8,168 nt of DNA from Thermocaproicibacter sp036741535 (GCA_036741535.1 DAINSB010000110.1:1-8168), one strand, 5' to 3'; positions 1 through 6,518 are shown, numbered from the stretch's first letter. A program made the numbers and translations. The notes: generated from the letters alone by a model not told the origin.

Positions 1-52
1 ACCCTCACAAACAGAGTCAGAGTCTGTCGTGCTACCTTTACACAATTCCGCA
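1..52 (-). tRNA. tRNA-Gln (anticodon CTG), 5' part, cut by window edge
   Basis: Read on the minus strand from 52 down to 1, the sequence folds as the first two thirds of a tRNA. The acceptor strand is TGCGGAA (52-46). The D-arm has stem GTGT/GCAC around a loop containing GG. The anticodon stem is ACAGA/TCTGT (5 bp) around the 7-nt loop CTCTGAC. The anticodon CTG (window 20-18) follows T33, so it reads CAG (glutamine). A short variable loop and the first T-arm strand GAGGG followed by T lie at the edge. The 3' half, including the other acceptor strand, is outside the window, so acceptor pairing cannot be checked. U at position 1 is usual for bacterial tRNA-Gln. A very strong promoter lies directly upstream. 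Further tRNA genes may follow beyond the edge. Confidence 0.9.
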
Positions 53-75
53 ATCTTTATAGAACAACAAAATCA

Positions 76-103
76 ATTATACCAAACTGAGCGGATTTGT
101 CAA
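76..103 (-). promoter_or_regulatory. consensus sigma-70/sigma-A promoter of the tRNA-Gln gene
   Basis: On the minus strand a perfect TTGACA (-35, 103-98) and a perfect TATAAT (-10, 81-76) are separated by 16 bp. The likely transcription start is near 69-70, leaving about 17 nt of leader before the mature tRNA 5' end at 52. This fits a strong constitutive stable-RNA promoter. Confidence 0.9.
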
Positions 104-148
104 TGCTTTTCGAGCTTTAAATCGCATTGCCGTCGGATTTCGTCTGTT

Positions 149-205
149 GCGGACCGGATACCGGCAGCCGGCATCCGGCCTTTCCCCGCCGGCCATCCGG
201 TCCGC
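149..205. repeat. 11-bp perfect inverted repeat with GC-rich loop
   Basis: GCGGACCGGAT (149-159) is exactly reverse-complemented by ATCCGGTCCGC (195-205). The 35-nt interior is itself rich in GCCGGC/CCGGC blocks that can pair inside the main stem. It lies about 70 bp past the stop of the phzF-like gene and before the tRNA promoter. It could therefore slow or end transcription of the minus-strand operon, but no T-tract follows on either strand, so it is not a classical intrinsic terminator. The hexamer ATCCGG or its complement occurs five times between 154 and 260. I see no gene in 104-273. Confidence 0.6.
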
Positions 206-273
206 GCCTGCGGCTTCGGAAACGCTCCGCTGCCGCCCGCATGCCGGATGTCGTCCGGATCGCCTTTCTGAAG

Positions 274-1053
274 TCACAGATGGATGTCCCCGGTGAGGTA
301 CAGCGCGGCGTCCCCGCCGATCCGGACGCTGTCTCCGCAGAGGCGGCAGCTCAGCCGTCCGCCGCGCTCCGAGACCTGCGCCGCGGTGAGCTCCGTCTTT
401 TCCAGGCGCTCCGCCCAGAACGGGATCAGGGCGCAGTGCGCGGAGCCGGTCACGGGATCCTCCGGAATCCCGAGCTTCGGGTAGAAACAGCGCGACACGA
501 AGTCCGTTTCGCCGCCAGCGGCGGTGACGATGATCCCATCGCCCTCCTTCAGTTCCGCGATCCGTTTCAGGTCGGGGCGCAGCCGCCGCACCTGCGTTTC
601 CGCGCTCAGCAGAACCAGAAGATCGCGCGACCGGTACGTCCCGAGCGGCTCCGCACCCAGGATTTCCGCCAGGTGTTCCGGCGGATTCACCGGCTCTGCC
701 CGGCGCGCCGGAAAATTCAGCACGTAGTGGTGTTCCCCGGTGCGTTTCACCGTCAGCGTGCCGCTGACGGTGTGAAACTCGATCTCCCGGATGCCGGGCT
801 CGACGAAGTGGGAAACGACGAAAGACGCGCCCAGCGTCGCATGGCCGCACAGGTCCACTTCCCGGACAGGCGTGAACCATCTGAGGTCGAAAAAGCCGCC
901 GCGCGGGATGACGAACGCTGTCTCCGACAGGCGGTTCTCGGCCGCGATCTTCTGCATGACCGCACGGTCCGGCCATTCGTCCGCCAGACAGACGCCCGCC
1001 GGATTTCCCCGGAAAACCACGTCGGTGAAGGCGTCCGCCACAAAGTATTTCAT
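274..1053 (-). CDS. PhzF/YddE-family isomerase
   Basis: The protein has 259 residues, usual for the compact members of the PhzF family (diaminopimelate-epimerase fold; isomerase/epimerase-type chemistry on small acids). The N-terminus MKYFVADAFTD followed by RGNPAGV (15-21) is the family opening. SETAF (43-47) carries Glu44, equivalent to the catalytic Glu45 of PhzF. DLCGHATLG (67-75) and EDPVTGSAH (198-206) are the two signature loops of the two halves. No signal peptide or membrane segment is seen, so it is cytoplasmic. The start is fixed by AGGAGG at 1063-1068 (9-nt spacing), which lies inside the end of the upstream gene. ATGA overlaps the upstream stop by 4 nt, implying translational coupling. 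No phenazine genes are nearby, so a phenazine role is not supported. The substrate cannot be told from sequence. Confidence 0.93.
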   Translation of the reverse strand: MKYFVADAFTDVVFRGNPAGVCLADEWPDRAVMQKIAAENRLSETAFVIPRGGFFDLRWFTPVREVDLCGHATLGASFVVSHFVEPGIREIEFHTVSGTLTVKRTGEHHYVLNFPARRAEPVNPPEHLAEILGAEPLGTYRSRDLLVLLSAETQVRRLRPDLKRIAELKEGDGIIVTAAGGETDFVSRCFYPKLGIPEDPVTGSAHCALIPFWAERLEKTELTAAQVSERGGRLSCRLCGDSVRIGGDAALYLTGDIHL

Positions 1054-2315
1054 CCTCCGCTCCCTCCTGTCCGAACGTGCGTCAGGGAATCCGCCGCCGC
1101 GTGGCCGGCGGCGATGCCGCTCGCCCATGCCCAGTGCAGGTTGTATCCGCCGCAGCCGCCGTCGAGATTCAGAATCTCTCCGCACAGATAGATCCCCGCG
1201 CATTTGCGCGACTGAAGGCCGCCGTCCGTTTCCGCGAGGGGGATGCCGCCGGCCGTGACCTGGGCGTTCTGCCAGGAAAGCGTGCCCAGCACGGGAAAGC
1301 GGAAGCGTTTGACCGTCGCCGCAAGCCGGCCCCAGTCCTCCGCCGAAGGGGCGGACGCGGCCGCCGCCGGGGCGATCCCCGCGGCTTTTTCCGTCTCCGC
1401 CGCCAGAGCTTTCGGGAGCAGCCCCTCCGGGACGGAGCCGGCGGGGCAGGCTGGCGCGGCTTTCGCCTGCGCGGCGAAAAAATCCGCGAGCTTTTCCCCG
1501 GAGAATTCCGGCGCGAGGTCGAGCGAGAGCTCCATGCCGGACGGCCTGTCCACATACCGGGAAAGGTCGAAGATGCAGATGCCAGACAGAGCCCCCTGCG
1601 CGAACTGGACTTCCCCGCGGGAAGAGGCGACGGTCCGGCCGCCCGCCGTCAACAGGACCCCGGCCTCGCAGCGCACCCCATGCAGAGAGCGCGTGCGCGC
1701 CGGTTCGGTGCGGATTTGAACCAGAGCCGGGCGCAACCCCGTGACGGAATGGCCGAAAGGGGCCAGCAGCGCGTAGCCGTCGCCGGAGGAGCCGGACTGC
1801 GGGCAGGCTTTTCCGCCGGTCGCGACGATCACCCGGCGCGCGAAGAGACGCGTTTCTCCGGCCGAAAGCGTGAAACCGTCCCCGCTTTTCCGGACGGATT
1901 CGACGGGGAGGCCGCAGAGCTCGGCCCCGCCGGCGGATTGGAGGGCGCGGCGCAGGACGTTCAGGACGGCGCTTGCCTGCAGGCTGTACGGGTAGAGGCG
2001 TCCGTCCTCCAGCTCGCGGCAGAAAAGGCCGAGCGCGCGGAACCGGTTGAGCAGTTCCTGCGGCGTGCAACCCTCCAGAACGGCGGCGGCCTGCGCGGCG
2101 TCGCCGTGGTAGCGGGCGGGACCCGCGTTGCGGTTCGTCAGGTTGCACCGGCCGTTTCCGGTCATAAGGAGTTTTTTCCCGACGCGGGGATTTTTTTCCA
2201 CCACCGCGACGGCCGGCCTTCTTCCGGCCTCTCTCCCCCTCCGGAGCGCCGCCAGCGCCGCCGCGAGCCCGGACGCCCCGCCGCCGACCACGGCGATGTC
2301 GAATTTCTGCTGCAT
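1050..2315 (-). CDS. HI0933/BaiN-family NAD(P)/FAD-dependent oxidoreductase
   Basis: The 421-residue flavoprotein opens with a Rossmann strand and GGGASG (11-16) for FAD binding. It then has GKKLLMTGNGRCNLTN (46-61), the hallmark of the HI0933/YhiN/BaiN family. VIVATGG (162-168) is the second dinucleotide-associated motif. VTAGGI (353-358) and the C-terminal block GIYLCGE ... LDGGCGGYN ... AWASG (374-400) close the FAD site. Length is normal for the family and nothing looks truncated. The chosen start gives MQQKFDIAVVG, preceded by GGGGAGG at 2326-2332 with a 10-nt spacer; upstream in-frame starts would add a non-conserved tail across the promoter. Family members include BaiN, proposed to act on bile-acid intermediates, but most have unknown substrates, so no gene name is given. 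It overlaps the phzF-like gene by 4 nt and forms an operon with it. The insert at about 285-325 is alanine/proline-rich and looks like a variable linker. Confidence 0.93.
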   Translation of the reverse strand: MQQKFDIAVVGGGASGLAAALAALRRGREAGRRPAVAVVEKNPRVGKKLLMTGNGRCNLTNRNAGPARYHGDAAQAAAVLEGCTPQELLNRFRALGLFCRELEDGRLYPYSLQASAVLNVLRRALQSAGGAELCGLPVESVRKSGDGFTLSAGETRLFARRVIVATGGKACPQSGSSGDGYALLAPFGHSVTGLRPALVQIRTEPARTRSLHGVRCEAGVLLTAGGRTVASSRGEVQFAQGALSGICIFDLSRYVDRPSGMELSLDLAPEFSGEKLADFFAAQAKAAPACPAGSVPEGLLPKALAAETEKAAGIAPAAAASAPSAEDWGRLAATVKRFRFPVLGTLSWQNAQVTAGGIPLAETDGGLQSRKCAGIYLCGEILNLDGGCGGYNLHWAWASGIAAGHAAADSLTHVRTGGSGG

Positions 2316-2353
2316 GGATGGACCGCCTCCCCGGATCCGGCCTGTCTTGATCC

Positions 2354-2446
2354 TTAGTATATCGTTTTCCCTGCGAAAACGCAACTGCGGAAATCCTGCG
2401 GGACCGTCCGAACCGCCTCCGCCGCGGGAACCGGCGGCTTATTCAT
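2354..2446 (-). other. 30-codon ORF at the kdpE position (possible kdpE remnant or leader)
   Basis: A perfect AGGAGGTG (2461-2454) sits 7 nt before an ATG at 2446, and the ORF overlaps the kdpD stop by 8 nt. This is the arrangement normally seen where kdpE follows kdpD. The peptide begins MNKP, as I recall for some Firmicute KdpE proteins, then continues as PVPAAEAV and ends after 30 residues at TAA (2356-2354). No receiver-domain motif (acidic pair, phospho-Asp, Lys) is present. A GC-rich hairpin, CCGCCG/CGGCGG with a 7-nt loop (2419-2437), lies inside it. Seen: the strong initiation site and the overlap. Inferred: a kdpE whose body was deleted, keeping only the initiation region. It may instead be a chance leader ORF. 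Confidence 0.45.
2356..2384 (-). promoter_or_regulatory. promoter for the flavoprotein-phzF operon, with internal inverted repeat
   Basis: On the minus strand TTGCGT (2384-2379) and TATACT (2361-2356) are separated by exactly 17 bp. The -10 matches consensus at 5 of 6 positions; the -35 keeps TTG. The spacer contains a perfect 6-bp inverted repeat, GTTTTC/GAAAAC (2364-2369 and 2375-2380, loop 5), which could be an operator. The start would be near 2349, about 33 nt before the ATG. The promoter lies inside the end of the 30-codon ORF left behind kdpD. Confidence 0.65.
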
Positions 2447-5129
2447 GAAGATTCACCTCCTGCGCCTGCAGGGTAAAGCAGAATACCGTACCGTGCGGCA
2501 CGTTGTCTTTTACATAGATTTTCCCGCCGTGGGCGTTGACGATGGATTTGCACAGCGAAAGGCCGAGCCCCAGGCCGCGCCGGCCGTCCCCGCGCGCGTT
2601 GTCCGCCGTGTAGAACATGTCGAACAGCCGGGCCTTGGCCTCGTCCGAGACGCCGGGGCCGTCGTCGGCGATCTCCACCAGCACCATCTGCTTTTCGTGG
2701 CGCGCCGAAATGACGATCTTCGAGCCCGGGGGCGTGTACTGGATGGCGTTGTCCACGATGTTGATCAGCACCTGGATGATGAGGCGGGAGTCCATTTTGG
2801 CCATCAGGAACTCGTCGTCCAGATGGGTTTCGATCTTGTGTTCGGTGCTTTTCCGGCTGATGTGGCGCAGCGATTCCGTGATCACCTCGTCCAGAAGCTC
2901 CGGCTGCAAATTCAGGTTCAGCGCGCCGTTGTCGATGCGGGTGATCGAAAGCAGGTTTTCGACGAGGTTGATCAGCCACATGGAGTCGTCGTAGATGTTG
3001 GTGTAAAGTCCCTTTTTCTGCTTTTCGCTCAGCTTTTCGGAGCTTTCCATCAGGATGCCCGCGTTGCCGGAGATGCTCGTGAGCGGCGTGCGCAGGTCGT
3101 GCGAGATGGCCCGCAGCAGGTTGGCGCGCAGCCGCTCCTGCTGCATCTTGATGGAGATCTGTCTCTGGGCCTCGTTTGACTGCTCTTTTTCAAGCGCCAT
3201 CGCGCACTCCCCCAGCATGGCGATCATCAGGCTCTTCTCGAACGTCCCGAGGGGGGACTCGCTCTCCATCACGACCCCCGCCACGGCGAGCACCTTGTCC
3301 TTTGCGCGTACCGCGAGGTACAGGCACTTCGCGGCGGAAAGGGTGTTCGTGGTGGCTCCGGCGCGCTTGTTGTTCTTATAGACCCACTCGGCCACGGCGC
3401 GCTCGTCCACGCCGAGACAGGACTGCGGGTCGGCTCCTTCGCCTTCTTTCGAGAAGACCATCGGCTTCGCCAGCTTTTTTTCCTGCGCCGGGTAGAAGAT
3501 CACGGTCCTGTCCAGCAGCTTCACCATCTGACGAGCCGTTTCGCTCAAAATCTCCGGCTGGTCCCTCGCCTGCTGCAGTTTGCGGCTCGTCTCGAGCAGC
3601 ACTTCGGTGCGGTAGGCCTTCTGCGCGGACTGGCGGCCCTGCTCTTTGACCCGCTTGGTCAGCGTGGTGGTGATGAGGGCCGCCAGCAGCATCACGAGGA
3701 ACGTGACCGGGTAGCCAGGGTCCGTTGCGTGCAGGGAGAAACGCGGCACGGTAAAGAAATAGTTGAAGATGACCACGCTCAGGATGGACGAAACCGCGCT
3801 GTAGGCGCGGCCGCTTGTGACGACGGCGTTCAGCAGCACCCCGAGGATATACACCATGATGATATTGGCGGTGCCGAAATTTAGCGAGTAAAACCAGAGA
3901 CCGATCGCGGTGCAGCCCACCAGGATCCCGACGGATTTGGCGGCGTCGATCAGGGAAAACCGGGGCGGCTTCACCGCTTTGGGAAACCGCATCCGGAAGG
4001 ACGGCTGGGTGTCGGGGATGATGTAGATGTCGAGGTTGGGCGCGAGCGAGGTCAGCTTGTCCACAAAGCTGGATTTCGTCCGCCACCTCCCGATGTGGGC
4101 GGAGCGGCCCATCACGATTTTGGAGACGCGGCTCGTTTTCGCGTATTCCGCGATCTGCGCGGGAACGTCCTCGCCGTACACCGTCGCGATCTGCGCGCCG
4201 AGCTGTTCGGCCAGCCTCAGGTTTTCCCTCAGAACCGCCCTGTTTTTGTCTTCCAGCTCCCGCGTCCCCGGCGTCTCCACGAACAGCGCCGTGAACGCGC
4301 CGTGGAACGCCTCTGCCATCCTCGCCGCCGTGCGGATCACCCTGGCGTTGGAGGGCGCGGACGACAGGCCGACGAGGATGTGCTCGTTGGCGTAGGATGC
4401 CGGCTTCTCGCGGTTCTGCACCGCGACCTGGTCGACCTTGTCCGCCGTGCGGCGCAGGGCGATCTCGCGCAGGGCAATCAGCTTTTCCCTGGTGAAAAAG
4501 TGGGTGGGCGCCCTTTGGGCCTGATCCTTTTGATAGATCTTCCCCTCGTGCAGGCGGTCGATCAGCTCGTCCGGTTCGATGTCCACCAGCTCGATGCGGT
4601 CGGCGTTGTCGATCACGCTGTCCGGGATGCGCTCGTGCACCGTGATGCCCGTGATGCCCGCCACCACGTCGTTCAGGCTCTCGATGTGCTGCACGTTGAC
4701 CGTCGTGTACACGTCGATCCCCGCGCGGAGCAGTTCCTCCACGTCCTGGTACCTTTTTTTGTGGCGGCAGCCCTCGGCGTTCGTGTGGGCCAGCTCGTCC
4801 ACGAGGATCAGCTCCGGCCTTCTGCGGAGGGCGCCGTCGAGGTCGAATTCCTTCAAAATGACGCCTTTATAGGCGATTTCGAGCGGAGGCAGGGACTCGA
4901 GCCCGGTGAGCAGGGCCATCGTCTCCGGCCGGGCGTGCGGTTCGATGTAGCCGGCGACCACGTCGACGCCGCTTTTTTTCGCTTCGCGGGCGTCGCTCAG
5001 CATGGAGTAGGTTTTTCCGACGCCGGCCGCATAGCCGAAGTAGATCTTCAGCCTGCCGCGCTTTTCCCCGGCCGGCATCGCGGAGAGCTGTTTCAGCAGA
5101 GAGCTGGAATCGGTCTGATGAATGGCCAT
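2439..5129 (-). CDS. kdpD: KdpD, potassium/turgor sensor histidine kinase (complete)
   Basis: The protein has 896 residues, full length for KdpD (E. coli 894). In order: the N-terminal KdpD domain with Walker A GYAAGVGKT (32-40) and DELAHTN (111-117); a universal-stress-protein-like domain from about 248 to 372, with GRSAHIGRW near 341; four membrane helices (DUF4118) at about 394-416, 420-438, 445-461 and 472-491; a GAF-like domain at about 505-640; HisKA with SHDLRTPLTS and phospho-acceptor His677; and HATPase_c with N790/N794, DDGPGV (822-827) and GLGLGLSLC (852-860). All catalytic motifs are intact. In the family, KdpD phosphorylates KdpE to switch on the KdpFABC pump when K+ is limiting. 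The start is set by AAAAGGGGG (5137-5145, spacer 7). It is divergent from the damaged pump operon, and no kdpE follows it. Confidence 0.97.
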   Translation of the reverse strand: MAIHQTDSSSLLKQLSAMPAGEKRGRLKIYFGYAAGVGKTYSMLSDAREAKKSGVDVVAGYIEPHARPETMALLTGLESLPPLEIAYKGVILKEFDLDGALRRRPELILVDELAHTNAEGCRHKKRYQDVEELLRAGIDVYTTVNVQHIESLNDVVAGITGITVHERIPDSVIDNADRIELVDIEPDELIDRLHEGKIYQKDQAQRAPTHFFTREKLIALREIALRRTADKVDQVAVQNREKPASYANEHILVGLSSAPSNARVIRTAARMAEAFHGAFTALFVETPGTRELEDKNRAVLRENLRLAEQLGAQIATVYGEDVPAQIAEYAKTSRVSKIVMGRSAHIGRWRTKSSFVDKLTSLAPNLDIYIIPDTQPSFRMRFPKAVKPPRFSLIDAAKSVGILVGCTAIGLWFYSLNFGTANIIMVYILGVLLNAVVTSGRAYSAVSSILSVVIFNYFFTVPRFSLHATDPGYPVTFLVMLLAALITTTLTKRVKEQGRQSAQKAYRTEVLLETSRKLQQARDQPEILSETARQMVKLLDRTVIFYPAQEKKLAKPMVFSKEGEGADPQSCLGVDERAVAEWVYKNNKRAGATTNTLSAAKCLYLAVRAKDKVLAVAGVVMESESPLGTFEKSLMIAMLGECAMALEKEQSNEAQRQISIKMQQERLRANLLRAISHDLRTPLTSISGNAGILMESSEKLSEKQKKGLYTNIYDDSMWLINLVENLLSITRIDNGALNLNLQPELLDEVITESLRHISRKSTEHKIETHLDDEFLMAKMDSRLIIQVLINIVDNAIQYTPPGSKIVISARHEKQMVLVEIADDGPGVSDEAKARLFDMFYTADNARGDGRRGLGLGLSLCKSIVNAHGGKIYVKDNVPHGTVFCFTLQAQEVNLHE

Positions 5130-5152
5130 CGGCAGGCCCCCTTTTAGTATGA

Positions 5153-5158
5153 AGTATA
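5153..5158 (-). promoter_or_regulatory. candidate -10 box for kdpD
   Basis: TATACT on the minus strand (5158-5153) lies about 24 nt before the kdpD ATG. No good -35 is seen 16-18 bp upstream, so transcription may need an activator, or this may be a chance AT-rich match. The surrounding stretch 5140-5185 is much more AT-rich than its neighbours, as expected for a promoter. Confidence 0.4.
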
Positions 5159-5359
5159 ACACAAAAGGAATTACTATGGTATCATGACTTTTCGCGGGAC
5201 GTTAAGATCCCGTAAAAGATCATCCCGGAGCGCCGGGCGCCGCCGTCCGCTTACCGTCGGAAGACCCGCCGTGCCCGGCGGCCCTGCCCTTCCCCGTCTT
5301 CAGGATTGCCCGAAAACCGTTTTTTTACCCGCGCACCGCGGCCGGGCCGACCGGCGATC
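5159..5359. other. divergent intergenic region between kdpD and the kdp remnants
   Basis: Together with the flanks, the gap between the kdpD start and the first plus-strand initiation site is about 330 bp. This central part is GC-rich and holds no convincing gene. The only clear structure is a perfect hairpin, CCGCCG/CGGCGG with a TGCC loop (5266-5281), without a following T-tract. I looked for a c-di-AMP (ydaO-type) riboswitch, which controls K+ uptake in many Firmicutes, and could not recognise its conserved elements. Confidence 0.4.
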
Positions 5360-5423
5360 TTTATACAACTTTAATTTGCCTGAGGAAAGTTTAACCGCGC
5401 ACTTATTGAAAAGATGTTACACT
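5360..5423 (+). promoter_or_regulatory. candidate KdpE operator and kdp operon promoter
   Basis: Three TTTA-type hexamers on the plus strand start at 5360 (TTTATA), 5370 (TTTAAT) and 5390 (TTTAAC), so they are spaced 10 and 20 bp and lie on one face of the helix. From memory, E. coli KdpE binds a direct repeat of TTTATA and TTTACA half-sites about 11 bp apart, which resembles the first pair. A -10-like TACACT (5418-5423) follows with no proper -35 at the right distance (CCGCGC), as is usual for activator-dependent promoters. AAGGAGG at 5444-5450 then serves the first kdp ATG. The site is inferred from pattern and position only. Confidence 0.45.
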
Positions 5424-5459
5424 GGATTGCAAGCCCGGTCGAGAAGGAGGAATTTTTGC

Positions 5460-5613
5460 ATGATGGATTTTCTGATGTGATGTTCGTCCTGTTCCTGATC
5501 GGCGTCGCCGTCCGCATCTGGGCGGAGCAATCCGGCAACCCGGCGCTGGCGCAGGCCGGCCTGAACCAGAGCGGCGGGGACTTCGCGTCGGTCACGGGCG
5601 GGACGACCGTCGT
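5460..5613 (+). pseudogene. kdpA: kdpA remnant (K+-channel-like subunit), multiply deleted
   Basis: AAGGAGG (5444-5450) with a 9-nt spacer leads to ATG at 5460, which encodes only MMDFLM before TGA (5478-5480). From 5480, in another frame, comes VLFLIGVAV...WAEQSGNPALAQAG, which aligns with the internal KdpA segment that in E. coli reads roughly LSGVLL...TEVSGNPHL. It continues through NQSGGD to FASVTGGTT, skipping the highly conserved MEGKE-RFG block that should lie between them. Similarity ends near 5607-5613, where KdpB-like coding begins in a different frame. KdpA is normally about 560 residues with ten membrane helices; about 45 are left, so no pump subunit can be made. MMDFLM may be the original KdpA start or that of a kdpF-like peptide. 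Deletion or assembly collapse are the two explanations. Confidence 0.8.
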
Positions 5614-6366
5614 GACCCCATCGCGGTGTACTGCGGGGTCCGCCTGCAGATCTCCACGCTGATCGCCCTGAACGTCTGCCTGATCCCGACGACCATCGGC
5701 GGGCTGCTTTCCGCCATCGGCATCGCCGGCATGGACCGCGTGACGCGCTTCAACGTCATCGCCATGTCCGGGAAAGCGGTGGAGGCCTGCGGCGACGTGG
5801 ACACCATGCTGCTCGACAAGACCGGCACCATCACCTACGGCAACCGCATGGCGGCGAAATTCGTCCCCGTGGACGATGCGAAAGAGGAGGAACTGATCCA
5901 CTATTCCGTCCTCAGCTCGCTGCAGGACGACACCCCGGAGGGGAAATCGGTCGTGAAGCTCGGCGAGCATCTGAGCGGGAAGCGTCCGGAAGCCGTCCCC
6001 GGCGCGGAGTTCCTGGAGTTCACCGCGACGACGCGCATGAGCGGGGTCGATCTTCCGGACGGCACGAAGATCCGCAAAGGCGCCTCCGACGCCGTCCGGC
6101 AGTATGTGCGGAAGCTGGGTGGCTCCATCCCGGAAGACCTCGAGGACCGCGTGAACGAGGTCGCGAAACTCGGCGGCACGCCGCTCACGGTCTGCGTCGG
6201 GAACCCGCTCGCGATGCGGGGCGTGAAGTACGGACCGCAACGTTCCGAGAAGATGCTCTCCCACAATATGCTGGTCTACGGCCTCGGCGGGATCGTCGTG
6301 CCGTTCGTGGGCATCAAGCTGATCGACCTGATCATCGCCCCGCTGTTGGCCCTCGGCGGCATGTGA
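5614..6366 (+). pseudogene. kdpB: kdpB remnant (P-type ATPase subunit), N-terminus and second half missing
   Basis: The reading frame gives DPIAVYCGV, then CLIPTTIGGLLSAIGIAGM, the very conserved KdpB helix before the phosphorylation domain. DKTGT follows, with the phosphorylated Asp encoded at 5815-5817, then DETPEG-like DDTPEG and RMSGVDLPDG, reaching GGTPLTVCVGN at about 6204. The next residues, PLAMRGVKY...NMLVYGLGG...PFVGIKLIDLI, belong to the extreme C-terminus of KdpB. Roughly 220 residues are skipped in frame, including the TGDGTNDAPA hinge and several membrane helices. The first roughly 240 residues are absent too. About 250 of the usual 680 residues remain. The only in-frame start is a GTG at 5626 without a good ribosome site. 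It cannot be a working ATPase. The parts that remain are well conserved, so the loss is recent or artefactual. Confidence 0.88.
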
Positions 6367-6399
6367 CGGGAAAATCGCCGGTTTTTGGGGGAGATTTTT

Positions 6400-6489
6400 A
6401 TGGACGGTTTTTTGAGAAACTTCGGTTTGTTCGCAATTTTCTTTCTCGTCGCCTACGGTTACAAGAAAATAGAGGATTTCTATGGATAA
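6400..6489 (+). CDS. 29-residue single-membrane-segment peptide in the kdp operon
   Basis: ATG at 6400 is preceded by GGGGGAG (6387-6393, 6-nt spacer) and the ORF ends with TAA at 6487-6489. The peptide starts MDGFLRNF, has one hydrophobic stretch (GLFAIFFLVAYGY, about residues 9-21), and a charged tail KKIEDFYG. It sits between the kdpB and kdpC remnants. Small hydrophobic peptides accompany kdp operons: KdpF in E. coli, and additional ones reported in Clostridium acetobutylicum. A pump-associated role is thus possible, but I do not recognise this sequence as KdpF, and KdpF normally precedes kdpA. It is the only plus-strand kdp-locus ORF that is not visibly broken. The insertion or spacer between kdpB and kdpC is otherwise short. 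Confidence 0.6.
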   Translation: MDGFLRNFGLFAIFFLVAYGYKKIEDFYG

Positions 6490-6518
6490 CATAATAGAAA
6501 ATAGGGAGGTCGATCGAA

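Noticed and set aside
274..1053. Phenazine biosynthesis role for the PhzF-like gene
   Set aside because: No other phz genes are nearby; the family is broad and the name alone does not imply phenazines.
127..1191. Long plus-strand open frame opposite the phzF-like gene
   Set aside because: High-GC antisense shadow: no recognisable motifs or ribosome site, and the minus strand encodes a clear PhzF protein.
1077..2357. Long plus-strand open frame opposite the flavoprotein gene
   Set aside because: Arginine/alanine/glycine-rich antisense shadow of a clearly identified family member.
2419..2437. Intrinsic terminator after kdpD
   Set aside because: The CCGCCG/CGGCGG hairpin has no following U-tract in either direction.
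4095..5147. Plus-strand 350-codon open frame opposite kdpD
   Set aside because: Low-complexity antisense composition; KdpD on the other strand has all family motifs.
5184..5359. c-di-AMP (ydaO-type) or other riboswitch upstream of kdp
   Set aside because: The location would make sense, but I could not identify the conserved core elements; only a short GC hairpin is evident.
5371..6492. Minus-strand 373-codon open frame opposite the kdp remnants
   Set aside because: His/Asp/Arg-rich shadow translation, whereas the plus strand gives clear KdpA, KdpB and KdpC sequence.
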